7,470 nt of DNA from Clostridiales bacterium (GTDB lineage Bacteria > Bacillota > Clostridia > Tissierellales > Dethiosulfatibacteraceae): NCBI GenBank assembly GCA_003539375.1, contig DPPH01000216.1, positions 1-7,470 of the forward strand, written 5' to 3'. Within the stretch, counting starts at the first letter, position 1. Each line of letters starts with the position of its first letter. Shown one piece after another: positions 1 through 6,592 of this stretch. The notes under the pieces were generated by a model. The model made no database searches. It saw nothing but the letters and a program-made list of their open reading frames with translations, and was not told the origin of the DNA. A program made the translations under genes and the position numbers.

Positions 1-605
1 CAGAAGAACCTGCGGCACAAGAACCTCAACAAGATAATCAAGTAAGTCAAGAAGATGTAGCTTTTGAAGAAAATGTCATAGGGTGGATAAATGTTGAAGG
101 AACAAATATAGACTATCCGGTGGTACAAGCTGATGACAACGAGTACTATCTTACAAGAAACTATAAAGGGGAAAAAGATTCCTACGGCTCTATATATATG
201 GACTTCAGAAACGTTAGCGTAGGAAGAGACGACAATATAATTATATATGGCCATAAAATAAGAGACGGTTCTATGTTTTCGGATTTAGCAATGTACACAA
301 ATGAAGGTACCTATGAACAATATTTTGAAAATAACAACATAATAAGTCTAGATCATAATGGAGAGAGGACAACCTGGGAGATTTATTCTGCATATGTAGT
401 TAACCTAGATAGGGAAGATTACCATTTGTTTACAATTTTTAAAGATAGAGAAAAGTATAAGGATTTTCTTGAACTCTCTAAAGAAAGGTCTCTAATAAAG
501 AAAGATATAGAGTTAACAGAAAATGATACAGTTATATCCTTAGTAACCTGTAACTTCTGGTATGATAATGCTAGGGTTATAGTTCACGGCAAGTTAATAG
601 AATAA
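1..605 (+). CDS. srtB: Class B sortase, 5'-truncated by window edge
   Basis: This is the C-terminal 200 codons of a cysteine transpeptidase that would be anchored outside the membrane and attach surface proteins to the cell wall at a sorting signal. The reading frame is open from base 3, so the true start and N-terminal membrane anchor lie upstream; the GTG at 120 is internal, because IGWINVEG and IDYPVVQ of the sortase fold precede it. A Glu/Gln/Pro-rich linker comes first. The catalytic triad is visible: His in YGHK (252-254), Cys in VTCNF (549-551) and Arg in NARVIVHG (573-575). The YGHKIRDGSMF stretch and the helix-rich insert before the TC motif (DREKYKDFLELSKERS) are typical of class B rather than class A or D. 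No substrate gene with a sorting signal is in the window, so the substrate is unknown. Class assignment is confident; the exact gene symbol is less so. Confidence 0.93.
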   Translation, partial: EEPAAQEPQQDNQVSQEDVAFEENVIGWINVEGTNIDYPVVQADDNEYYLTRNYKGEKDSYGSIYMDFRNVSVGRDDNIIIYGHKIRDGSMFSDLAMYTNEGTYEQYFENNNIISLDHNGERTTWEIYSAYVVNLDREDYHLFTIFKDREKYKDFLELSKERSLIKKDIELTENDTVISLVTCNFWYDNARVIVHGKLIE

Positions 606-629
606 AAAATCCAGCCTAGGCTGGATTTT
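606..629. terminator. Bidirectional intrinsic-type terminator between convergent genes
   Basis: A 24-bp perfect palindrome: a 10-bp stem, AAAATCCAGC pairing with GCTGGATTTT, around a CTAG centre. It starts one base after the sortase stop codon. A-runs and T-runs flank the GC-rich core on both sides, so each strand would give a hairpin followed by a short U-run. The TAG stop of the minus-strand GerMN gene (616-618) lies in the loop. The U-runs are short (four), so termination strength is inferred. Confidence 0.8.
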
Positions 630-1914
630 CATTTATTGTTTCTAAATTGTAGTATTGATAAGGTGTTATTGGTTCACTTAAATTATAGGTGCCAAAAGAT
701 TCAATAGGTTCTCCGTTTATAGTTATTCTTAGACTGTTTACTCCTTGAATACTAGTAAAAGAGTAAAGAAAACTATCTAAAAGTAAATTTTGTAAATCCT
801 CATTATTTTCATATACGCTGGATAAGTTTTTATTAAAATCTACTACCAATGTATTTTGAACTAGTTCAACACTGTTAATATCTATGCCTTGTAGAGATTG
901 GAAATATCCGTTGCTTTTGGTTTTAATGTATTCATAAATTCTAAAGGACTGTTCCTGTAAGGTAGCTTCTTCATCAAACAAAATATTTTTCTCGCTCAAG
1001 TAAAATCTCTCTCCAACTAAAACTGGAATATAAGCATTTATATTATCGGGATAAGGGATAGAGTTTCTTACGTTTATACCATTAAACCAGGATTCTTCTA
1101 CTAAATTATCAAATGTAAACCTAATTCTAGTAGAATTAGGCAACTGAGAAAAAGATTTCACAAAAGCATAATATGCATTCTCGCTGTATTCTCCAGTATA
1201 AACTTGGGAATCTTTAGGTAAGTCAATATAAATAACCGTATCTCTTAAAATAATATAATTAACATTATCTATAGGAGATATAAGCCCTTCATTTATTGGA
1301 CCTTTAAGCATTTCTTCCTCAATGATATTATGAAGCTGGTCTTGGTTTTCTACAAACCTATATATAGGTATTAGATCGTAATTTTTAGTTTGGAAATAAA
1401 GCTTAACAGGAGTTAAATTATTATTTTGACTAGTTCCTTGATAATAAGAACCCTTTAGTTTATAACTTACATCAATTTCTAAATTATCACCTAAATTATT
1501 TTCGGACATAGCTTTAAAATTAAATCTATAATTACCATAAGGTAGGTCTAATGATTCATTTGAAATATCAATAATAATGTTTAAAGGTTTGTTTTTTTCG
1601 ATAGTAGTTTTACTAAAGGCATATTCTACGCTTTCTACCTCAATCTCACTTCCATTGCTGTAAATCTCTAATTCCAACATTCTATTAGGATTAAAATATA
1701 TTTCTTGTTCAGAATTTGTTTTTATTACAAGATTTATACTAGAAGGATCTTCTAATTCAATTCCATCTTTTGAATCTAAATTAATATATATGTTTTCATC
1801 AACATCGTCTATATCTACAATACTGCTGAAATCCATTGGCGATAGAAATATTGGAAGGGTTGAGGCGCAAAAAACTATAATACCTAGTAAAGCTAAAGTT
1901 TTTATTACTTTCAT
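616..1914 (-). CDS. Exported protein with two GerMN domains
   Basis: A 432-residue protein with an N-terminal signal or anchor segment (residues 1-25, Lys at 2 and 5, then a hydrophobic run). A beta-rich region at about 45-155, with NLVIKTNSE and PYGNYRF motifs, resembles a BsuPI-type or other Ig-like domain. A first GerMN domain follows at about 165-275 (TPVKLYFQ, EEMLKGP, VIYIDLPKD, AYYAFVKSFSQLP) and a second at about 290-410 (NAYIPVLV, NTLVVDFNKNL, LYSFTSIQGVNSLRITING). GerMN domains occur in the spore germination protein GerM and in cell-envelope proteins such as LpqB. They are thought to bind ligands or cell-wall material, but no enzyme activity is established. The protein probably acts at the outer membrane face or in the cell wall. 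The start is supported by GGAG at 1921-1924, six bases upstream. It is transcribed convergently with the sortase and divergently from rlmD. A sporulation or germination role is possible but unproven; GerMN proteins also occur outside that process. Confidence 0.85.
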   Translation of the reverse strand: MKVIKTLALLGIIVFCASTLPIFLSPMDFSSIVDIDDVDENIYINLDSKDGIELEDPSSINLVIKTNSEQEIYFNPNRMLELEIYSNGSEIEVESVEYAFSKTTIEKNKPLNIIIDISNESLDLPYGNYRFNFKAMSENNLGDNLEIDVSYKLKGSYYQGTSQNNNLTPVKLYFQTKNYDLIPIYRFVENQDQLHNIIEEEMLKGPINEGLISPIDNVNYIILRDTVIYIDLPKDSQVYTGEYSENAYYAFVKSFSQLPNSTRIRFTFDNLVEESWFNGINVRNSIPYPDNINAYIPVLVGERFYLSEKNILFDEEATLQEQSFRIYEYIKTKSNGYFQSLQGIDINSVELVQNTLVVDFNKNLSSVYENNEDLQNLLLDSFLYSFTSIQGVNSLRITINGEPIESFGTYNLSEPITPYQYYNLETINENPA

Positions 1915-1920
1915 AATACT

Positions 1921-1926
1921 CTCCTT
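1921..1926 (-). promoter_or_regulatory. Ribosome binding site of GerMN gene
   Basis: On the minus strand this reads AAGGAG, ending six bases before the ATG at 1914-1912. It fits the start chosen for the GerMN protein, since the next ATG is not needed to give a normal signal peptide. Confidence 0.75.
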
Positions 1927-1941
1927 TTATTACTGATAATT

Positions 1942-1970
1942 ATTATACAATAAAAACATCTAAATTTAAA
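1942..1970 (-). promoter_or_regulatory. Candidate sigma-A-type promoter for GerMN gene
   Basis: Minus-strand TTTAAA (1970-1965, four of six matches to TTGACA), a 17-base spacer, then TATAAT (1947-1942), a perfect -10 box. A start about seven bases downstream would leave a leader of roughly 20 bases before the ATG. The region is A+T rich, so chance matches are easy. The correct spacing raises confidence. Confidence 0.5.
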
Positions 1971-1992
1971 CACGGAAGGGTTAAATTAATGA

Positions 1993-1998
1993 TATAAT
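1993..1998 (+). promoter_or_regulatory. Candidate -10 box for rlmD
   Basis: TATAAT lies 31 bases before the rlmD ATG. No convincing -35 box is seen at 16-18 bases upstream (the sequence there is ACACGG-like). Promoter identity rests on the -10 box and its position only. It shares a 115-base divergent intergenic region with the GerMN gene promoter. Confidence 0.35.
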
Positions 1999-2029
1999 AA
2001 AATATAAAAAACAAAAAGGATGTGTAATA

Positions 2030-3400
2030 ATGGCAAAACCTGTTAAAAAAGGAGATATTACAGAGATTGAAATTATAGACTTGAATTTTAGAGGACAGGG
2101 AGTTGGTAAAATAGATAATTATGTTATATTTGTAAATAATACTCTTCCTGGAGACAAATTAAAAGTAAAAATAATAAAAGCAATTTCAAAATACGGAATA
2201 GGAGAAGTAGTAGAATATTTAGAAAGATCTGAAAAATTTGAAAAGCCTGAGTGCCCATATTTTTTTGATTGTGGTGGCTGTCAAATTATGCATATGAAAT
2301 ATAATGAGCAGCTAAAATACAAGAGAGATATATTGATAAATGAACTAAACAGGAATAATTTAGAAAATATTGATAATGTTAAAATTAAAAACACGATAGG
2401 GATGGAAAACCCCTACAGGTATAGGAATAAAGGAGCTTTTCCGCTAAGTATAAGTAATGGAAAACTTCTAATAGGTCCTTATGAAAAGGGAAGTCATAAT
2501 ATTGTAAACATAGATGATTGTTTGATACAAAATCAGTGGACAGAAGATATAATAAACATACTAAGAAGCTTTATTATCAAAAATAATATTTCCATATATA
2601 ATGAAAGAACCCATAAAGGCTCGATAAGACATATATTAATGAGAAATAATCAAAAAGACGAAATAATGCTTGTAATTATAAGTAAAGATAACATAAAAAG
2701 CAAACTTAATGATTTTGTTGAGAAAATTACTAAAAAAATAACTAATATAAAATCTGTTTTTTTAAATATCAATGATGAAAAAACTAACAGAATATTAGGA
2801 AATAAAAACATATTGTTATATGGTGATGAGTATATTAAAGATAATATTTTTGATCTTAAATTTAAAGTATTCCCCCATACATTTTTTCAGGTTAATCATA
2901 CTCAGACGGATAAACTATATTCTAAAGCTTTAGAATATGCAGACATTGAAGATACAGACATAGTCTATGATTTATACTGTGGTGTAGGGACTATATCCCT
3001 TCTAGCAGCTCAAAAAGCTAAGGAGGTTCACGGTGTAGAGATTGTAAATGAGTCTATTACAAGTGCTGAAGAAAATAAGAAAGAAAATGAAGTTGAAAAT
3101 GCAAACTTTCACCTAGGAAGTGTAGAAAATGTTTTTCCTAAGTTATATAAAAAAGGGATCAAAGCGGATATTGTAATACTAGACCCGCCAAGGAAAGGTT
3201 GTGAAGAATTAGTACTTAATACTTTAAAAGAAATGAACCCTAGAAAAATAGTTTATGTATCCTGTAATCCTTCAACGCTAGCTAGAGATTTAAAAATCCT
3301 TCAGGGTTACGGTTACAATATTAATGAAGTACAACCAGTGGATATGTTCCCTCATACCACACATGTTGAGACGATAGTAGCACTATACAAAAAAGACTAA
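2030..3400 (+). CDS. rlmD: 23S rRNA (uracil-C5)-methyltransferase RlmD (RumA family)
   Basis: A 456-residue cytosolic enzyme that transfers a methyl group from SAM to C5 of uracil in 23S rRNA (U1939 in E. coli numbering; Gram-positive homologues such as RlmCD may also modify U747). It is full length for the family. An N-terminal TRAM RNA-binding domain spans about 5-62 (GQGVGKID, LPGDKL). Four cysteines suited to a [4Fe-4S] cluster lie at 75, 81, 84 and 164, in the family spacing C-x5-C-x2-C. The methyltransferase domain follows, with FFQVN (285-289), SAM motif DLYCGVGT (314-321), DPPRKG (385-390), the nucleophile Cys412 in SCNPSTLARD, and the general-base Glu447 in HVETI. All catalytic parts are intact. 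AAAGGA (2015-2020) lies nine bases before the ATG. Isoleucine is mostly ATA, as in the genes to its left. The gene ends normally after VETIVALYKKD, without the longer C-terminal tails of some clostridial homologues. Confidence 0.96.
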   Translation: MAKPVKKGDITEIEIIDLNFRGQGVGKIDNYVIFVNNTLPGDKLKVKIIKAISKYGIGEVVEYLERSEKFEKPECPYFFDCGGCQIMHMKYNEQLKYKRDILINELNRNNLENIDNVKIKNTIGMENPYRYRNKGAFPLSISNGKLLIGPYEKGSHNIVNIDDCLIQNQWTEDIINILRSFIIKNNISIYNERTHKGSIRHILMRNNQKDEIMLVIISKDNIKSKLNDFVEKITKKITNIKSVFLNINDEKTNRILGNKNILLYGDEYIKDNIFDLKFKVFPHTFFQVNHTQTDKLYSKALEYADIEDTDIVYDLYCGVGTISLLAAQKAKEVHGVEIVNESITSAEENKKENEVENANFHLGSVENVFPKLYKKGIKADIVILDPPRKGCEELVLNTLKEMNPRKIVYVSCNPSTLARDLKILQGYGYNINEVQPVDMFPHTTHVETIVALYKKD

Positions 3401-3553
3401 TTGTATTTGCCCAAATACCGCTAAAAACCAAGCTTTTCATGTTTAAGACGGATGTCTTGAATTACCGCAATAAGGAACTGAAAGATGAAATTATCGTAAG
3501 GCTGGGCTTTTGGATGTGAAATGTAGGATATAAGAAATTAAATAATGAATGTG
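3401..3553. other. Gene-poor junction after rlmD; possible remnant sequence
   Basis: About 150 bases with no convincing gene. A 6-bp dyad GTATTT-GCCC-AAATAC (3403-3408 and 3413-3418) follows the rlmD stop but lacks a U-run, so it is a poor terminator. On the plus strand ATG 3439 to TGA 3519 encodes 26 residues (beginning MFKTDVLNYRNK), without a Shine-Dalgarno site. On the minus strand about 37 codons are open from roughly 3537 to the TAG at 3421, containing FIFQFLIAVIQDIRLKHEK, also without a clear start. Neither peptide is recognised. Either could be a decayed gene fragment or chance. The position just after rlmD, where codon habits change, makes an old integration junction possible. Confidence 0.3.
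3403..3418. repeat. Short inverted repeat after rlmD
   Basis: Perfect 6-bp arms GTATTT/AAATAC around GCCC, three bases after the rlmD stop. It is too short and too A+T rich for a stable terminator and has no downstream U-tract. A protein-binding or recombination site cannot be excluded. Confidence 0.3.
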
Positions 3554-3585
3554 AATCCACTGGTATAATATCAGTGGATTTTTCT
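3554..3585 (+). terminator. Intrinsic terminator upstream of the RM operon
   Basis: AATCCACTG (3554-3562) pairs perfectly with CAGTGGATT (3572-3580) around a nine-base loop; two further pairs (G-U and T-A) could tighten the loop to five bases. A T-rich tract (TTTTTCTTT from 3579) follows at once. It would end transcripts arriving from rlmD or from lost sequence, and it insulates the downstream operon. The minus strand has no equivalent U-run, so it acts on plus-strand transcripts. Confidence 0.8.
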
Positions 3586-3608
3586 TTGGAATAATTTTCA
3601 AATTACGG

Positions 3609-3637
3609 TGGGCATATATTATAACATTTGTTATAAT
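3609..3637 (+). promoter_or_regulatory. Promoter of HTH-hsdM-hsdS operon
   Basis: TGGGCA at 3609-3614 (four of six matches to TTGACA), a 17-base spacer, then a perfect TATAAT at 3632-3637. The -10 box lies 29 bases before the ATG at 3666. It is the only good promoter seen before the HTH gene, and no further promoter appears in the short gaps between the following genes, so it probably drives the whole operon. Confidence 0.65.
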
Positions 3638-3640
3638 ATA
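3615..3640. promoter_or_regulatory. Inverted-repeat operator overlapping the -10 box
   Basis: Two 11-bp perfect arms, TATATTATAAC (3615-3625) and GTTATAATATA (3630-3640), around ATTT. The right arm contains the whole -10 box, and the left arm fills most of the spacer. A dimeric repressor bound here would block RNA polymerase. The obvious candidate is the small HTH protein encoded 26 bases downstream, giving negative autoregulation. A+T-rich promoter DNA can form dyads by chance, but an 11-of-11 match centred on the promoter is unlikely to be accidental. Confidence 0.6.
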
Positions 3641-3652
3641 AAGTGACGTACT

Positions 3653-3657
3653 GGAGG
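3653..3657 (+). promoter_or_regulatory. Ribosome binding site that sets the HTH gene start
   Basis: GGAGG lies eight bases before the in-frame ATG at 3666. The upstream in-frame GTG (3657-3659) shares its first base with this site and so cannot be used with it. An ATG at 3661 is out of frame and only three bases from the site. Confidence 0.8.
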
Positions 3658-3665
3658 TGTATGGA

Positions 3666-3878
3666 ATGGATTTTGCCCAAACAGTAAAAGAGATTAGAAC
3701 AAAATTGAATATGAGTCAGGAACAACTGGCTAGAGAGCTTCACGTCAGTTTTGCCACGGTAAATCGGTGGGAAAATGGCAAAAACAGTCCCACCATGCTG
3801 GCTAAGAAAGCGCTATATGAACTTTGCAAAGAAAAAGGACTGGACGAAACATTGATTAAGCATTTACTGGACTATTAG
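3666..3878 (+). CDS. Small XRE-family HTH regulator of the type I RM operon
   Basis: A 70-residue protein that is almost entirely one Cro/C1-type helix-turn-helix domain. Residues about 4-58 carry the family pattern: EIRTKLNMSQEQLARELHVS (helices 1-3, with Q18 and the LARELHVS turn), then FATVNRWENGKNSP, whose NRWENGK marks the recognition helix and the loop after it. A short C-terminal helix (LDETLIKHLLDY) could aid dimerisation. No other domain is present. It probably binds DNA in the cytosol as a dimer and controls the following hsd genes, in the manner of a C protein. The perfect inverted repeat over its own promoter is the likely site. The start at ATG 3666 is chosen because GGAGG sits eight bases upstream; a GTG at 3657 would overlap that site. 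The stop is 35 bases before hsdM, with no promoter between. Whether it represses, activates or both is inference. Confidence 0.85.
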   Translation: MDFAQTVKEIRTKLNMSQEQLARELHVSFATVNRWENGKNSPTMLAKKALYELCKEKGLDETLIKHLLDY

Positions 3879-3896
3879 AAATAGATAGATGAAATC

Positions 3897-3904
3897 AAGG
3901 GAGG
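3897..3904 (+). promoter_or_regulatory. Ribosome binding site of hsdM
   Basis: AAGGGAGG, nine bases before the ATG at 3914. It is strong and supports this start over the out-of-frame ATG at 3909. Confidence 0.75.
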
Positions 3905-3913
3905 ATTAATGCA

Positions 3914-5377
3914 ATGATTACAGGTGAATTAAGAAGTAAGGTAGATAAAATCTGGGAGATATTCTGGACAGGAGGGATTACCAATCCACTGTCTGTTATT
4001 GAGCAGTTTACCTACCTTTTATTTATAAAGGGGCTTGATGATAAGCAAAAGGAAGAAGAAAGACTTGCTGAGTTTGTCGGTACTGACTTCAATAAAATAT
4101 TCAATGACGATCAGCAAAACCTAAGATGGCAAAAGTTCAAGCAAATGAGTGCTACAGAGATGTATGAAACAGTTTCAAAAAAGGTATTTCCATTTATCAA
4201 AACCATGCATGGTGACAAGGATTCAGCCTTTACCAAATACATGGATGATGCTATCTTTATGATTCCAACACCGCAGATGTTAGAGAAGATTGTTACAAAT
4301 ATTGATGGACTACCAATTAAAGAAGGTAATACAACGGATGATACCAAAGGGGATTTATACGAGTATTTACTTTCTAAGGTAGCAACCGCAGGTACCAATG
4401 GTCAGTTTAGAACGCCTAGACACATCATCAAAATGATGGTGGATTTGATGCAACCTACACCAACAGATATTATTGTTGACCCAGCTGCAGGTTCAGCAGG
4501 ATTCCTTGTTGAGGCAGGTGAATATTTAAAGCATAATAATGAGGATATGTTCAACATAAAAGAACTGAAAGACCATTATCATAGGGATATGTTCTTCGGT
4601 AATGACATGGACAGAACCATGCTTCGTATTGGTGCTATGAATATGATGCTTCATGGTGTTGATCGACCTAATATCGAATATAGAGACTCCCTATCAGAAA
4701 CCAATAATGATAGAGAAAAATATACACTGGTTCTTGCCAATCCACCATTTAAAGGATCACTGGATTATGACAGTGTATCTGCTGACCTATTAAAAGTGAC
4801 TAAGACAAAGAAGACAGAGCTATTATTTTTAGCCCTTTTCTTAAGAACCCTCAAGAAAGGCGGTAGATGTGCATCAATCGTACCAGATGGTGTATTATTC
4901 GGTAGTTCTAATGCCCATAAATCTATTCGTAAAGAGATAGTAGAGAATCATCAACTGCAAGCCATTATTTCAATGCCTAGTGGCGTATTTAAGCCTTATG
5001 CAGGGGTTTCTACTGCTATTATGATCTTTACTAAGACTGGTGCAGGTGGTACGGATAAGGTTTGGTTCTATGATATGCAGGCAGATGGTTTGTCTCTTGA
5101 TGACAAGCGTCAACAAGTTGATGAGAACGATATTCCAGATATTATCAGTCGTTATCATAATCTTGAGAATGAAATTAGTAGAAAGCGTACGGAGAAGTCT
5201 TTCTTTGTTCCTAAAGAAGAAATTGTAAAGAATGATTATGACCTATGTATCAATAGATATAAAGAAATTGAATATGATGAAGTTGAATATGAAGCACCAA
5301 AGGTGATAATTCAGAGAATCAAAGAACTGGAACAGCAGATTCTTGATGGTCTTAATGACATTGAGAGGATGGTGTAG
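3914..5377 (+). CDS. hsdM: Type I restriction-modification DNA methyltransferase subunit HsdM
   Basis: A 487-residue N6-adenine DNA methyltransferase. With HsdS it forms the modification complex that methylates adenine in each half of a bipartite target; with HsdR it forms the restriction complex. The HsdM N-terminal helical domain spans about 5-135 (EQFTYLLFIKGLDD, RWQKFKQM). The catalytic domain then carries GQFRTPRHI (163-171), SAM-binding motif I DPAAGSAGF (189-197), a further conserved stretch GNDMDRTMLRIGAMNMMLHG (229-248), and catalytic motif IV NPPF (276-279). PDGVLFG (324-330) and MPSGVFKPYAGVSTAIM (354-370) are also typical. The C-terminal helix (about 460-487) is suited to contact HsdS. 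Length and motifs are complete, so it should be active. Isoleucine is mostly ATT/ATC, unlike rlmD and the genes to its left, which suggests a different origin. Two bases separate its stop from the hsdS start, so the two are probably translationally coupled. Confidence 0.97.
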   Translation: MITGELRSKVDKIWEIFWTGGITNPLSVIEQFTYLLFIKGLDDKQKEEERLAEFVGTDFNKIFNDDQQNLRWQKFKQMSATEMYETVSKKVFPFIKTMHGDKDSAFTKYMDDAIFMIPTPQMLEKIVTNIDGLPIKEGNTTDDTKGDLYEYLLSKVATAGTNGQFRTPRHIIKMMVDLMQPTPTDIIVDPAAGSAGFLVEAGEYLKHNNEDMFNIKELKDHYHRDMFFGNDMDRTMLRIGAMNMMLHGVDRPNIEYRDSLSETNNDREKYTLVLANPPFKGSLDYDSVSADLLKVTKTKKTELLFLALFLRTLKKGGRCASIVPDGVLFGSSNAHKSIRKEIVENHQLQAIISMPSGVFKPYAGVSTAIMIFTKTGAGGTDKVWFYDMQADGLSLDDKRQQVDENDIPDIISRYHNLENEISRKRTEKSFFVPKEEIVKNDYDLCINRYKEIEYDEVEYEAPKVIIQRIKELEQQILDGLNDIERMV

Positions 5378-5379
5378 AG

Positions 5380-6573
5380 ATGGCATATAAGATGGTGAGA
5401 CTCGACAAACTTGGGAAAGTTATAACAGGTAATACGCCTTCTAAGAAGAAGAATGAGTATTACAATGAATCAATATTACCATTCATTAAGCCGAATAATT
5501 TCAATGCGGTTTCAATATCTTGTTTATCCGAAGCAGATGAATACTTGTCACATTCTGGTGCGAAAGTTGGAAGAGTAGTTGAAAAAGGTGCTGTTTTAGT
5601 AACTTGTATTGGTACTATTGGAAGTGTTGGAATTGCTGAAAAAGATATTTGCTTTAATCAACAAATTAATGCGATTGTTCCTAATGAAAATTTTGTGAAT
5701 AGTAGATATTTAGCTTATGCAATTATTAAGAAAAGAGAACAATTGAAGGCAATAGCTAATGCGCCAGTTGTTCCAATAATTAATAAGACACAGTTTTCTG
5801 CTTTTGAAATACCATTACCACCACTCGAAACCCAAAAGAAAATTGTTGAAGTTTTGGACAAGGCTCAAGGGCTTATTGATGCAAGAAAAGAGCAAATCAA
5901 GCTAATGGATGAGTTGATTCAGTCGGTGTTTTATGAGATGTTTGGTGATCCGGCGATGAATCCAAAGGGATGGGAAATTAAGAAGTTAGGAGAAGTGTTA
6001 AATAAACAACCTCAAAACGGTATGTATAAGCCACAGAGTGACTATGTGACAAATGGAACTGGAACGCCAATACTAAGAATTGATGCTTTTTACAATGGGA
6101 AAATTGAGAATTGGAATTTTAAGAGGCTTAACTGTGATGAGGAAGAAGTTGAAAAGTATGGATTAGAAGTAGATGATATTGTAATAAACAGGGTTAATAG
6201 TATTGAATATTTAGGGAAGTGTGCGCATATCGATAAACTTTTTGAACCAACAGTATATGAATCAAATATGATGAGATTTTCAGTAGATAAAAAGGTAATA
6301 AATCCATTTTATTTATCCAGACTATTAAGTCATCAATATATTTATAATCAAATTTTAGTTAGCGCAAAAAAAGCTGTAAATCAAGCAAGTATTAATCAAC
6401 AAGATGTGAAATCCTTTGATATAGTTATTCCAGATATTCATCTTCAAAATCTCTTTGCTTCAAAAGTAAATGAAATAGAAAAGCAAAAATGTAAGTTTAT
6501 CGAATCGTCTAAATATATCGAAAAAAACTATCACAGTGTAATGTCTTTAGCATTTAAAGGGGAGTTATTTTGA
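5380..6573 (+). CDS. hsdS: Type I restriction-modification specificity subunit HsdS
   Basis: A 397-residue DNA-recognition subunit that holds two HsdM copies and sets the bipartite target. Target-recognition domain 1 spans about 5-145, with GNTPSKKKNEYY near its start, LVTCIGTIGSVGIA (73-86) and the closing IPLPPLETQKKIVEVL. A central conserved helix follows (about 150-190, ending SVFYEMFGDP). Domain 2 spans about 197-350 (GWEIKKLGEVL, PILRIDAFYNGKI, DDIVINRVNS). The C-terminal helix (about 350-397) resembles the central one and ends in SLAFKGELF, a usual HsdS ending. The two recognition domains differ clearly in sequence, so two different half-sites are expected; the bases recognised cannot be deduced here. 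Length is normal and no frameshift is seen. It follows hsdM by two bases. No second hsdS, inverted repeat copy or invertase is in the window, so phase variation is not supported. Confidence 0.96.
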   Translation: MAYKMVRLDKLGKVITGNTPSKKKNEYYNESILPFIKPNNFNAVSISCLSEADEYLSHSGAKVGRVVEKGAVLVTCIGTIGSVGIAEKDICFNQQINAIVPNENFVNSRYLAYAIIKKREQLKAIANAPVVPIINKTQFSAFEIPLPPLETQKKIVEVLDKAQGLIDARKEQIKLMDELIQSVFYEMFGDPAMNPKGWEIKKLGEVLNKQPQNGMYKPQSDYVTNGTGTPILRIDAFYNGKIENWNFKRLNCDEEEVEKYGLEVDDIVINRVNSIEYLGKCAHIDKLFEPTVYESNMMRFSVDKKVINPFYLSRLLSHQYIYNQILVSAKKAVNQASINQQDVKSFDIVIPDIHLQNLFASKVNEIEKQKCKFIESSKYIEKNYHSVMSLAFKGELF

Positions 6574-6581
6574 TTTTGAAT

Positions 6582-6590
6582 GGGGTGAAG
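6582..6590 (+). promoter_or_regulatory. Ribosome binding site of the ATPase gene
   Basis: GGGGTGAAG lies just before the ATG at 6593, in the 19-base gap after the hsdS stop. It supports this start and co-translation with the hsd operon. Confidence 0.65.
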
Positions 6591-6592
6591 TA

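Noticed and set aside
120..605. GTG at 120 as the real start of the sortase
   Set aside because: The frame is open from base 3 and the upstream codons encode conserved sortase sequence (IGWINVEG, IDYPV).
1855..1870. Lipoprotein signal in the GerMN protein (Cys16 in IVFCAS)
   Set aside because: Phe precedes the Cys, where a lipobox needs Gly, Ala or Ser. A plain signal peptide or membrane anchor fits better.
3657..3665. GTG at 3657 as the start of the HTH protein (three extra residues)
   Set aside because: The codon overlaps the GGAGG ribosome binding site; ATG 3666 has ideal spacing and starts where the HTH domain does.
3661..3687. Out-of-frame ATG with an 8-codon frame overlapping the HTH start, as a leader peptide
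   Set aside because: It is only three bases from GGAGG, too close for efficient initiation, and the peptide has no regulatory pattern.
4111..4398. Minus-strand open frame inside hsdM
   Set aside because: It lies wholly within a well-supported gene and has no recognisable domain or start signal.
4970..5228. Two further short overlapping frames (minus 4970-5158, plus 5040-5228) within hsdM
   Set aside because: Both are in alternative frames of the conserved hsdM coding region, with low-quality protein composition and no ribosome binding site.
5380..6573. Phase-variable (inverting) hsdS locus
   Set aside because: There is no second hsdS, silent recognition-domain cassette, recombinase gene or long inverted repeat in the window.
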